Assembly: GCA_026706025.1 (NCBI GenBank)
Contig: JAPOZO010000085.1
Coordinates: 1 to 64,000 of the forward strand
From: Candidatus Poribacteria bacterium
GTDB taxonomy: Bacteria > Poribacteria > WGA-4E > WGA-3G
Direction: 5' to 3'
Length of the DNA stretch: 64,000 bases
Position 1 is the first letter of the stretch, and each line of letters starts with the position of its first letter. The translations under genes and the position numbers were made by a program. The notes under the pieces were generated by a model. The model was not told where the DNA came from. It saw only the letters and a program-made list of their open reading frames with translations, and ran no database searches. Positions 8,593 through 16,449 of this stretch are shown here, one piece after another.

Positions 8593-9783
8593 GTGAATTT
8601 CAAAGAAGAATTACTTCGTTTACAGAAAGTCGATTGGGCGTTTGCGGAGAGTGATACACAATACTTAACCCACAACTATCACCCTTATCCGGCAAGATTT
8701 ATTCCGCAAATTCCATCTAAACTTATTCAATGCTTATCAGAAGCCGGTGAATGGGTTTTTGACCCATTTTGTGGAGCAGGAACAACCCTCGTCGAATCAA
8801 CACTTTTAGGCAGAAACTGTATCGGCAATGACCTTAACCCAATTGGAGCGTTGGTATCCAAAGTGAAATCGAATCTTGTAAGTGTTGAGGATAAACCTGA
8901 ATTAGAGAATTTGATGGCGGATATTGAAGGTTATTTTGAGCAGGCGACTGACACACTCTCTCTTATCCCGAATTTATCTGTAATTCCAGAATATAACCTG
9001 CCTGATATTCCGAATCGAGATCATTGGTTTACGCCGACCGTGCAGGAGGAACTCGGCATCCTATTGGCTCGAATCAATATGGTAGTTTCACAATTTTTAG
9101 CAGACTTTTGCCGAGTGGCTTTTTCTGCAATTCTGGTGGGTGTCAGTAATCAGGGGGGCGAAACATACTACGGGAGAAAAGAGAAAACGATACCGCCAGG
9201 GACTGTTTACAAGCGATTCGTTTCAAAACTTCGTGAAATGTGGACGAGAATGGAAGGGTATCGAGAGGATCGACAGCCTGTCACATCTCAAGTCATCAAC
9301 AATGATTTGAGAACTCTTGAGGACTTTCCACCGGACCTAAGGGTACAACTTGTTATTACGTCCCCCCCTTATCCAAATGCGTTTGATTATTTCCTTTACC
9401 ATAGACACCGTATGTTTTGGCTTGGGTATGACCCAATAGCGATGTCTAAGAAGGAAATTGGATCACACCTTAACTATCAGCGAAAGGGAACGACAGAACA
9501 AAACATAGCAGCGTTCAAGGAGTCAATGCGTCTCTGTTTTCAAAGGATAAACAGCGTTTTAGAGACATACCGCTTCTGTTGTCTTGTGATTGGCGATTCT
9601 GTTTTCAAACAACAACTTGTGGAAAATGACCAACTCATTATTGAAATCGCGAGGGACTGCGGTTTTAAGTTAGAAGTCAACTTGGAGCGAGATATACACG
9701 CCTATAGGCGTTCTTTTACTTCAGCTGCACGAAGGGCTAAATCTGAACATATCGTCATTTTGCGAAAGGTGGAAGATGTATAA
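8593..9783 (+). CDS. DNA methyltransferase, N4/N6 amino type (first of a pair)
   Basis: A 396-residue AdoMet-dependent DNA amino-methyltransferase. Motif X-like segment HPYPARFIPQIP (about 30-41), motif I DPFCGAGTTL (57-66), motif II GNDLNP, motif IV TSPPY (about 256-260), then PNAFDYFLYHRHRMFWLGYD and a motif VIII-like VIGDSVF. The roughly 190 residues between motifs I and IV would hold the target-recognition region. The GTG at 8593 with GAGAGG upstream is preferred; an in-frame ATG at 8542 would overlap the previous gene by 32 bp. Its 3' end overlaps the next methyltransferase by 8 bp. Proposed role: protective modification of the site cut by the partner proteins. Confidence 0.85.
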   Translation: MNFKEELLRLQKVDWAFAESDTQYLTHNYHPYPARFIPQIPSKLIQCLSEAGEWVFDPFCGAGTTLVESTLLGRNCIGNDLNPIGALVSKVKSNLVSVEDKPELENLMADIEGYFEQATDTLSLIPNLSVIPEYNLPDIPNRDHWFTPTVQEELGILLARINMVVSQFLADFCRVAFSAILVGVSNQGGETYYGRKEKTIPPGTVYKRFVSKLREMWTRMEGYREDRQPVTSQVINNDLRTLEDFPPDLRVQLVITSPPYPNAFDYFLYHRHRMFWLGYDPIAMSKKEIGSHLNYQRKGTTEQNIAAFKESMRLCFQRINSVLETYRFCCLVIGDSVFKQQLVENDQLIIEIARDCGFKLEVNLERDIHAYRRSFTSAARRAKSEHIVILRKVEDV

Positions 9784-11437
9784 ATACACGTTCCGATTAC
9801 CATCTTACAAACTGTGGGAATATGAGTTTGAACTGGCAAAACGAGAAATACGGTCACTTATCTCCCCTGATGGCCAATTAGTATTGACACAAGATGGATT
9901 CCAAATTGAGCAAGTGCATCCGATTAATATAAATAAACTAAAAAATCTCTGTTTCTTTCATTGTGTGGTCGTTGACAGTGAGAATCAAAGTGAGGTAATC
10001 AATACGCAGCAAGCGATTTCAGAATCATCTGCTAAGATTGCAGACAGAGCAATGAACTTTGCAGAACTCCAGCAGAAAATTGAAACGCTGGTTCCTAACA
10101 GAAGAAAGGTATCCACATACGGTGTCCACGGTTTACACACATACAAAGGGAAGTTTTATCCACAGTTGGTTAAATCCCTGATTAACTATTCTGGTGTTGC
10201 GTCCGGTTCTGTATTCTTGGACCCGTTTATGGGGTGTGGAACAGCAGTAATTGAAGGTTTTTTAACTGGTATGGTTGCGATTGGCATTGACATGAATCCG
10301 CTTGCACACTTTATCTCAAAGACAAGACTTTCTTGCTTAAATCTCTCCGCTGAAGATGTTGAACGGGAATTTAATACTTTATTGGCAAACCTTGAGAAAC
10401 ACCTTCCTGATGGAGATACCACCTCAGCATTGGATGTTGCCACAGTGACAGACTTAGGGATGCGTCTTTCACTCAAATATGAAATCGAGGATATTGAATA
10501 CCTTATTTCTTGGTTCCCCTTGCCAGTGCTTTATAAACTTTTTCGGATTGTACAAGCGATAGAGTGTATCTCTATCCCCGCAATGCGTGATTTCTTCTTT
10601 GTCACCTTAAGCGACATGATGAACGATGTATCACAGCAAAAACCAACGCAATTGCGTATCGGGCGAAGAGCTGAACCAATAACGGATGCCCCCGTGTACA
10701 AAAAGTTTTCTGAATTAGTACATAGAAACACCTTCCGGTTGCGTGCTTTTTTAAATGGACTTACAAGTGAACGGTTGACTCACGATTTTTCATGTTTCTT
10801 AGGAGATATTCGCCACGTGGAACAAATTCAAAGCCCTTATCTCAAACAGGACAATCGGGTGGATATAATTATTACTTCCCCGCCGTATGCTACTGCACTC
10901 CCGTATATTGACACTGATAGACTTTCTCTTGCCTTTCTGAACCTCCTCAATAAACGCCAAAAGCCAGCGGTTGAGCGTGCTTTGATTGGTTCACGCGAAA
11001 TTCAGACAAGCCTTAAAAACCAACTGGAACAGGAATTCTTTGACAATTACAATTGCTGTCCGTTACCCCAAGATATTAAGGAAACGATTAAACACATTTA
11101 TGACTTGAATCATAATGCTCAAGTCGGTTTTCGGAGAAAGAACAAGCCGAGTTTACTTTATCGCTATTTCATGGATATGCGGACGGCGATGTTGCAAATG
11201 CACCGGTTACTGAAAAAGGATGGTGCCTGTATGATTATCATCGGCGACAATGTGACCACAGCAGGGGATGCAAAATGTCAAATACCGATTCCTACTGCAC
11301 GATTCTTGGGACTTATCGCAGAAAGTATTGGTTTCCAGACAGTGGAAGAAATACCGATTACAGTTTCAAGAGAGAGTGTTGCCCATTTCCGCAATGCTAT
11401 TACCAGAAATAAGATTTTAATATTGAGGCGCGGATAA
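9776..11437 (+). CDS. DNA methyltransferase, N4/N6 amino type (second of a pair)
   Basis: A 553-residue enzyme related to the preceding one but distinct. A unique N-terminal beta-rich domain (residues 1-95) precedes HGLHTYKGKFYPQLV (118-132). Then come motif I DPFMGCGTAVIEG (149-161), GIDMNPLA, a long recognition region, motif IV TSPPYATALPYID (about 367-379) and MIIIGDNVT near the end. Two non-identical methyltransferases in one operon suggest an asymmetric target with one enzyme per strand, as in type IIS-like systems. ATG at 9776 with AAAGGTGG upstream; translationally coupled to the previous gene. It ends the operon. Confidence 0.85.
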   Translation: MYKYTFRLPSYKLWEYEFELAKREIRSLISPDGQLVLTQDGFQIEQVHPININKLKNLCFFHCVVVDSENQSEVINTQQAISESSAKIADRAMNFAELQQKIETLVPNRRKVSTYGVHGLHTYKGKFYPQLVKSLINYSGVASGSVFLDPFMGCGTAVIEGFLTGMVAIGIDMNPLAHFISKTRLSCLNLSAEDVEREFNTLLANLEKHLPDGDTTSALDVATVTDLGMRLSLKYEIEDIEYLISWFPLPVLYKLFRIVQAIECISIPAMRDFFFVTLSDMMNDVSQQKPTQLRIGRRAEPITDAPVYKKFSELVHRNTFRLRAFLNGLTSERLTHDFSCFLGDIRHVEQIQSPYLKQDNRVDIIITSPPYATALPYIDTDRLSLAFLNLLNKRQKPAVERALIGSREIQTSLKNQLEQEFFDNYNCCPLPQDIKETIKHIYDLNHNAQVGFRRKNKPSLLYRYFMDMRTAMLQMHRLLKKDGACMIIIGDNVTTAGDAKCQIPIPTARFLGLIAESIGFQTVEEIPITVSRESVAHFRNAITRNKILILRRG

Positions 11438-11499
11438 ATAGGTGTATGAGTAACCCACTGATAATGATACTGTTCAGTTGAACCTACGGTACATTGCAG

Positions 11500-11642
11500 C
11501 AGGGTCATTCAATTCTCGATTTGGATCTTGGTTTTGCTTTACATAAGTGAACGTTCTTAGGAAAAATCGCGAGCACAACTCGCGCCTACAGGCGAAAAAT
11601 ATTCACATACATAAAGGGAATAGGTAAGATTGAATGGCCCTG
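11500..11642. mobile_element. MITE, copy 1 (143 bp, 9-bp target duplication)
   Basis: Terminal inverted repeats CAGGGTCATTCAAT (11500-11513) and ATTGAATGGCCCTG (11629-11642) match at 13 of 14 positions. The element is flanked by a perfect 9-bp direct repeat ACATTGCAG at 11491-11499 and 11643-11651, the expected target-site duplication. The interior has no gene but carries TCGCGAGCACAACTCGCGCC, which is shared almost exactly with the element at 53967-54088. No transposase is present in the window, so it was mobilised in trans. Confidence 0.85.
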
Positions 11643-12352
11643 ACATTGCAGAGCTTGCAGTGCCTGTCACTGCTTATGACAAATGGGATAAGGTTTTGGA
11701 AGCTTTCAGACCATAAAGGATTACACTCCTTGTCGGATTTGTAATTCATAGAGCGGATTTATAGCCAGTGCCTTGACAGACGAAGCGATAAACAAGTACA
11801 GTGAAACTGAACTCAAACCTATTTGGGAATTCCCGCATTGGGATGTCGTGAAAAACGCGCTTGAACTCAAGGGTAAAATTCACGATATGGAAGTTGAACT
11901 CGCCCAGATCCGTAAGATATATCTTCGACTCATTCGTTAATTTTCGGAAGTGATCGACCATTTAAAAAATAAGCATTGCCCACTGAATCCGTTCCAATTG
12001 ATCCTCCTGTGCGTAGGAGCCTACCAAGTAAAGACAAATCACAGCATGCCTTGACAGAAGGTGTTCCATCAGGCAGTTAGCACTTGACCACCTCTATAGG
12101 TCTCACATGCTAACGTGCTAACATGCTATCAGGCTAACATGTAACCAATTTGGAGAGATAAAAAATGCGTTTTTATTTCACGAAGTAGGTAAAAAAATTG
12201 TACAATTGTTAGAAGAAAGAAGGGGCGGTTGCCGCCGCCCCAAATTACCAAAACCAATCAAGGTGTGTGATGCGTATCGGTGTTTGGCATTTCTATTTTA
12301 ACAAGGCTCTCCGGTATGTGTCAACCTCTAATTTCAAAGAAAGGAGTATGAT
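11643..12352 (+). pseudogene. Gene fragments and non-coding spacer
   Basis: Two short open stretches look like protein debris. One spans about 11646-11716 (ELAVPVTAYDKWDKVLEAF, then stop); the other spans about 11772-11940 and ends with ELAQIRKIYLRLIR before TAA. Neither has a usable start and I cannot name the parent gene. The rest is spacer with a short-period repeat around 12103-12143 (GCTAACATG and variants), the perfect palindrome AATTGTACAATT at 12197-12208 and a 7-bp GC stem GGGGCGG/CCGCCCC at 12222-12241, upstream of the GIY-YIG gene. Confidence 0.35.
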
Positions 12353-12637
12353 ATGTACGGGATAATTTATCTGCTCACGAATACAAGAACCAATATGCGG
12401 TATATCGGTCAAACGATTCTTGGTCTTACCACTCGGTGGAACGGACATGTTGCAGAGGCTAACGCGGGTGAAACGACGCAGATTGCAAATGCGATTCGGA
12501 CATACGGCGCGCAAGCGTTCACAAGACAGGTATTGAAAACTGGGGTTCCAGTCTCTGATTTAAACACGGTTGAACGGAATTACATTAACCACTATGGCAC
12601 ACTATATCCGTTTGGGTATAATGAAAGGTTGCCATAG
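12353..12637 (+). CDS. Small GIY-YIG nuclease domain protein
   Basis: A 94-residue protein made of a single GIY-YIG nuclease domain. GIIY at residues 3-6 and RYIGQT at 16-21 form the name motif; the catalytic Arg (R28, in TTRWNGH) and the metal-binding Glu (E74, in VERNYIN) are both present, so the domain looks active. There is no DNA-binding extension, as in many free-standing phage and plasmid GIY-YIG proteins. AAAGGAG precedes the ATG. It is followed at once by a terminator, so it is a single-gene unit. Confidence 0.85.
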   Translation: MYGIIYLLTNTRTNMRYIGQTILGLTTRWNGHVAEANAGETTQIANAIRTYGAQAFTRQVLKTGVPVSDLNTVERNYINHYGTLYPFGYNERLP

Positions 12638-12650
12638 CCACGATTTATAG

Positions 12651-12679
12651 AGGACAGGGTGATTATTTTCCACTGTCCT
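12651..12679 (+). terminator. Candidate terminator after the GIY-YIG gene
   Basis: AGGACAG (12651-12657) pairs with CTGTCCT (12673-12679), followed by a weak T-rich run. It lies 14 bp after the stop codon. Confidence 0.5.
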
Positions 12680-12702
12680 TCCTATTTTAGGAGGGTATTT
12701 TT

Positions 12703-12963
12703 TTGGCAACAAATGAAGCGCAGATTATTGGATATTCTGTATCTGGAGACGATCAACTTGAAACAAGGGAAGTCAAACTACCAATTGAAACTTGGAAAAA
12801 ACTTGATAAACTTGCAGAAACGTGTCCAAACGGTAATCATCGGACACCTGAAACCTATCCATCATGGGCATTATTTGTATATGCTTGGTTATGTTCGGAA
12901 GATGATAGATATACAAAGGGTATTCTTCCTACGCCAGTTAGACCTGCCAAAAAGTCAAGTTAG
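12703..12963 (+). CDS. Small hypothetical protein, TTG start
   Basis: An 86-residue protein of unknown family. A beta-type start (REVKLPIETWKKLDKLAE, about residues 22-39) resembles ribbon-helix-helix or small plasmid control proteins, but the match is loose. A strong AGGAGGG sits 8 bases before the TTG at 12703, and no ATG in that frame fits. It is bounded by candidate terminators on both sides. Confidence 0.55.
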   Translation: MATNEAQIIGYSVSGDDQLETREVKLPIETWKKLDKLAETCPNGNHRTPETYPSWALFVYAWLCSEDDRYTKGILPTPVRPAKKSS

Positions 12964-12993
12964 GTCTAACTGGACTTCACATTTGTACGGATA

Positions 12994-13033
12994 TTGCGGA
13001 CGAAGCGGTTATTCTGTTTACCTTCGTCCGCAA
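12994..13033 (+). terminator. Strong intrinsic terminator hairpin
   Basis: A perfect 12-bp stem, TTGCGGACGAAG (12994-13005) with CTTCGTCCGCAA (13022-13033), followed by a T-rich stretch. It lies 31 bp after the stop of the preceding small gene. Confidence 0.7.
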
Positions 13034-13133
13034 TTCTTAATCCTCTTTCCGCCCCAAGGGAGCATATAATGAACCAACACCCTATAAAATCCCACCTTTA
13101 TTTAGGAAGGATGAAGTGGTAATGGAGGTATAA

Positions 13134-14084
13134 GTGGCAAAGCACCATTATGTTTCAAAATTTTACTATAAGGAATTCACTTTTAACCCAGAACGATCGT
13201 TAGTCTATTCAATGGACAATGAGAGCAAAATCAGTAATAGACCGAAATCAATAAGGAAAATCAGTTTTGAGCAGGACTACAATACACCTGAGCAAGAGCA
13301 AGAGCAAAGTCAACTTGAAAGAGAATATGCAGAAATATTAAGAGAATTTATCAAAGCACCCAACCCAAACGACTTAGAACTTTCTCGTGACTTTATAGAA
13401 TTTGTTTGTTTCCTTGTGGGTAATAATCCTTACATCAGAGGTAAACTTGATGAGGGGTTCGGTAATATGGACCTGCAGATAAAGGACGCTCCCGGTGATC
13501 ACTATATCTCAATGCCTAGAGGACATAAAGGCAAGTTTGATTGGAGTCTCGCCTTTGCTGATGCTGTTTTTGAGGAATTTCTTAATTGGAGATTTGTTCG
13601 CCTTGAGACAAACGGCTATAAAGTTTTTATTACTAGCGATAATCCAGTGAGCATAATAAATCCCCAAGATGTAAGGATTCCCATAATGGCTGACGTTCTA
13701 TGGAGAGATCCAAAAGTTGTGAATTTTGGTAATGAAGATATACCGGTTTCAGATGGCTGGATGTCCAGGAAAATGGAAGTACAAATGACACTTAAAAGTG
13801 TTGATTTTGGACGGGATGTTATAATGATTTTCCCTGTCACTCCAAGTGTATGTTTACTCGGTTTCTCAAACAATACAAGGCATCTGAGATACATGAATCG
13901 CACGCCACGCGACAACAACGATATTTTAGCATTTATGAACCTTATAACGTTCAGTCAATGCAACAAAGTTGTTTATTCACACTCTAAGGAATTGCTGAAA
14001 AGCACCAAGATCAACTTGCCCAAATTCCTAAATCACTGCCAACGTCATGGATATCCGCCCTCTTTCGAGGCAGGTATAGCTTAA
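13134..14084 (+). CDS. DUF4238 family protein
   Basis: A 316-residue protein that opens with HHYVSKFYYKEF (residues 4-15), the hallmark of the DUF4238 family (HHYVPxFYLRxF). Later conserved features are an ITSDNPV segment (about residue 165) and IFPVTPSVCLLG (about 230). Members are widespread in bacteria and phage-defence neighbourhoods, and a nuclease role has been suggested but is not settled. GTG start with GGAGG just upstream. Single-gene unit. Confidence 0.75.
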   Translation: MAKHHYVSKFYYKEFTFNPERSLVYSMDNESKISNRPKSIRKISFEQDYNTPEQEQEQSQLEREYAEILREFIKAPNPNDLELSRDFIEFVCFLVGNNPYIRGKLDEGFGNMDLQIKDAPGDHYISMPRGHKGKFDWSLAFADAVFEEFLNWRFVRLETNGYKVFITSDNPVSIINPQDVRIPIMADVLWRDPKVVNFGNEDIPVSDGWMSRKMEVQMTLKSVDFGRDVIMIFPVTPSVCLLGFSNNTRHLRYMNRTPRDNNDILAFMNLITFSQCNKVVYSHSKELLKSTKINLPKFLNHCQRHGYPPSFEAGIA

Positions 14085-14171
14085 AAACTTCAGAAAGTCT
14101 ATTGCGACAGTGTAAAGGAGTTGTAAGACAGGAAAGAGGACGACATCATAAATAGGAGGCGAGATAATGCA

Positions 14172-14726
14172 ATGAAAAGCACACACTCCTTTGACAACGC
14201 CGAAATCCACCGAGTGTCCAAGTGTTTCACCGGCACATTTGAAGTGCGTAATCGCGGGCTTTGGTTTCTACTTGTTATTGTTGGGTTGTTTATTAACGGG
14301 TGTGGCGGAGACACAGACACCGCAGACACAGGACCCGCTATGTTTGTAGAGGTGAAACCGCCGCGCGTCCGTGCCGAACCGAATTCGGATAGGTGGGACG
14401 CAGAGTTTGATGTGGTCTTTAATGGATCGCCTGTTGATCTGAGCGCGGAATTTGAGATAAAAACGATACTCAAAGAGAGTTGGGACGCGGATTGGGAACA
14501 AACAGGAAATATTGTAACCCTTCACTTTGAGTTTAAACTCGTGTCAATTGAACAGAGAGTTGGTCCTACAGAACCCCCTGATAGAATATTAATCCTTCCA
14601 CGTGAAGATCAAAAGCAATCTGTTGAGGTGACGCTCACGTGGTCGGACGGACGCAAAATTTTCACTGTTGAGGCGTACCCACCTGAAAGTCTTTTTGTTG
14701 GACGTTCAGATATTCTTTCATTTTAG
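14172..14726 (+). CDS. Lipoprotein with an integrase-derived N-terminus
   Basis: A 184-residue product. Residues 1-31 (MKSTHSFDNAEIHRVSKCFT onward) resemble the start of the integrase at 34506-35198 (MKGTRPLTNAEIRKVRDAFS), and the DNA is alignable from the ATG for about 100 bp. Then comes a hydrophobic run (WFLLVIVGLF) and a lipobox ending NGC, after which a beta-rich exported domain continues (residues 50-184). The gene therefore looks like a lipoprotein whose translation start was captured from a decayed integrase 5' end; a short signal sequence starting nearer the hydrophobic run is an alternative. Function unknown. Confidence 0.55.
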   Translation: MKSTHSFDNAEIHRVSKCFTGTFEVRNRGLWFLLVIVGLFINGCGGDTDTADTGPAMFVEVKPPRVRAEPNSDRWDAEFDVVFNGSPVDLSAEFEIKTILKESWDADWEQTGNIVTLHFEFKLVSIEQRVGPTEPPDRILILPREDQKQSVEVTLTWSDGRKIFTVEAYPPESLFVGRSDILSF

Positions 14727-14750
14727 AGGCATCATCGCAAGGATTTGTTT

Positions 14751-15113
14751 ATGAAATGGTATCAAATGCGTTGGGCGCAAAAGTATTGGGGAAAAGAAGC
14801 CAGAGAACGCTACCGTCGGTATCTCCAATCCGATGCGTGGAAAACAAAGCGAAAAGCCGTTTTAAAAGCCGCTGGATTCCGATGCCGTCGCTGTGGCGCA
14901 CCCGCAACAGAAGTACACCACGAGACCTACAAGCGAATCTACAACGAAAGGATGTCAGATTTAACAGCCCTATGTAGCAAATGCCATGAGGCAGCCCATA
15001 CTCGGACACCCAAACCCCGAAAGAAAAGCACGTCTGGTGAAAGGTACGGAACCCGAAAACCTAACCAGCGCAGATTTTATCGAAAACGCAAGGCAAAGAC
15101 AAGAAGTCGGTAA
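14751..15113 (+). CDS. HNH endonuclease
   Basis: A 120-residue protein. YRRYLQSDAWKTKRKAVLKA (about 19-38) precedes the zinc/HNH core: CRRCG (about 44-48), VHHETY (about 54-59, the HH catalytic pair) and CSKCH (about 74-78). The C-terminus is very basic. This is the typical compact HNH fold of phage, plasmid and McrA-like nucleases. ATG at 14751 follows AAGGA. It lies between two decayed integrase 5' ends (14172 and 15117). Confidence 0.85.
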   Translation: MKWYQMRWAQKYWGKEARERYRRYLQSDAWKTKRKAVLKAAGFRCRRCGAPATEVHHETYKRIYNERMSDLTALCSKCHEAAHTRTPKPRKKSTSGERYGTRKPNQRRFYRKRKAKTRSR

Positions 15114-15116
15114 ACC

Positions 15117-15193
15117 ATGAAAAACATAAATTCCCTCAACAACGGACGAGAACAGACAAGTATCCGCAACTTTCACCGGAACTATTGAGAGAA
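15117..15193 (+). pseudogene. Decayed 5' end of a tyrosine integrase gene
   Basis: From ATG 15117 the DNA aligns with the start of the lipoprotein gene at 14172 and, through it, with the integrase at 35198: ATGAAAA, TCC, ACAACG, AGT, TTCACCGG and TTGA are shared in register. Frame-shifted reading gives MKNINSLNN, then VSATFTGTIERK, matching the integrase pattern AFSGTYAQRNRG. It ends where the next gene begins (ATG 15196). Confidence 0.55.
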
Positions 15194-15195
15194 AA

Positions 15196-16224
15196 ATGAT
15201 ACACGTTGAATATAATAAGAAAAACGGTTTTCCACACGACAGAGAACTCATCCTATTTGATAGATGTGCTTTTCAAAATGTGCATAGGGATGTGCTTGCC
15301 GAGATTAACAAAAAATATAACATCCTTTGCCCTCAAGTTTTTGTAATGGAATGCATTGCTCCAGACAATACGGATAAGAAAGATGTAGAATCATTTGAGA
15401 AAGATAAAAAGTCACTGCGTGAAAAATTGGAATTAATAGAAAATCCGATAGTTCTCACCGGAGAGACGCACAGATATTTTATGATTGACGCACTTAATGG
15501 GACGCACTGTCCAAGTATTCTCACGTCAGAAGAAATTGCGGCGAACTGCATCACATCTACACCTATAACAATGGAACGTATGGCACCGGAAAATCTTATA
15601 TCGTATTATGAGCCTCGAATTGAGGGCTTCAAAAGCCTTATAAAAAGCATCACTGAAAGGTGCGATAAAGCAAAAGGAATGCTTACTCCCAATAAGATAA
15701 ATTCATACGTCCAACAAATTCTCCAACCGATGTTTGAAGCGTTAGATATGACTGTATCCACGCAAGACATAAAAGCGGGACTTAAGCGAGATAAAAAAAC
15801 TTATGTGAAACAAACACCCAACTACGCCGCTGAAAAGACAAGACAAGAAATGGAAAATGAACCGATAGATAGAAGTATCGTGATGCTTGAAGCAGTATTA
15901 TATCTTACTGGGGGACATGCCAATCGGCTACGTCGCGAACTTGCAGACCGGAAAAGACTTACAATGGAAAATTATCCACATCTGGCATATCCTATCTACA
16001 TCTATTACTTATCCAACTATATGATCTATGCCAGACAAATCAATGCAGAACACTTGGATAAATCATATTTAAAGGACTTCAGATACCTACACTACTTAAA
16101 TTTTTGTGATATGTTCATCGTAGGAGAAAAATCTACACCGCACATAGTTAATTCAATACCATACGACAATATTAGGAAAACGCCTGTCATCACTATTCCA
16201 GAGTTGAAAAATAGACTCACTTAA
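15196..16224 (+). CDS. PIN-like putative nuclease
   Basis: A 342-residue protein. The N-terminus (ELILFDRCAFQN, residues about 14-25) fits the first acidic strand of a PIN-type nuclease, followed by ILCPQVFVMECIAPD with a conserved Glu. The C-terminus FRYLHYLNFCDMFIVGEK matches the D-x-x-YL-x-x-C-D-x-F pattern of the last acidic motif. The middle (residues 90-280) is helical. A role as an RNase in a toxin or defence context is inferred. It shares the C-terminal pattern with the protein at 4550. The start is placed at the ATG directly after the integrase fragment. Confidence 0.55.
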   Translation: MIHVEYNKKNGFPHDRELILFDRCAFQNVHRDVLAEINKKYNILCPQVFVMECIAPDNTDKKDVESFEKDKKSLREKLELIENPIVLTGETHRYFMIDALNGTHCPSILTSEEIAANCITSTPITMERMAPENLISYYEPRIEGFKSLIKSITERCDKAKGMLTPNKINSYVQQILQPMFEALDMTVSTQDIKAGLKRDKKTYVKQTPNYAAEKTRQEMENEPIDRSIVMLEAVLYLTGGHANRLRRELADRKRLTMENYPHLAYPIYIYYLSNYMIYARQINAEHLDKSYLKDFRYLHYLNFCDMFIVGEKSTPHIVNSIPYDNIRKTPVITIPELKNRLT

Positions 16225-16233
16225 GGCGGAGTT

Positions 16234-16428
16234 ATGGACTACACAGAAATTGTCCGTTTTGAGATTCTCGATGAATCGAAGCTCGACCTCAACGCGGTTG
16301 GTGAGGCTAACATCCTTGATCTGGACCTGGTTGCGTCAGCGTTTGGTGAAACAAATAGCGAGGCAGATGTTAACGGTGATGGCGTGGTGAATATTTTAGA
16401 CCCAGTTCAAGTTGTCAACAATATCTGA
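16234..16428 (+). CDS. Orphan, decayed dockerin fragment
   Basis: A 64-residue frame with two dockerin-like repeats. The first (DLNAVGEANILDLDLVASAF) has lost the calcium loop consensus DxNGDG; the second (ADVNGDGVVNILD) keeps it. There is no signal peptide and no catalytic domain. It is probably the 3' remnant of a larger secreted dockerin gene of the kind found at 25041-27089 and 54917-61991. An acceptable GGCGGAG precedes the ATG, so translation is possible. Confidence 0.45.
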   Translation: MDYTEIVRFEILDESKLDLNAVGEANILDLDLVASAFGETNSEADVNGDGVVNILDPVQVVNNI

Positions 16429-16449
16429 TATAACAGGATTTAAAAATTC

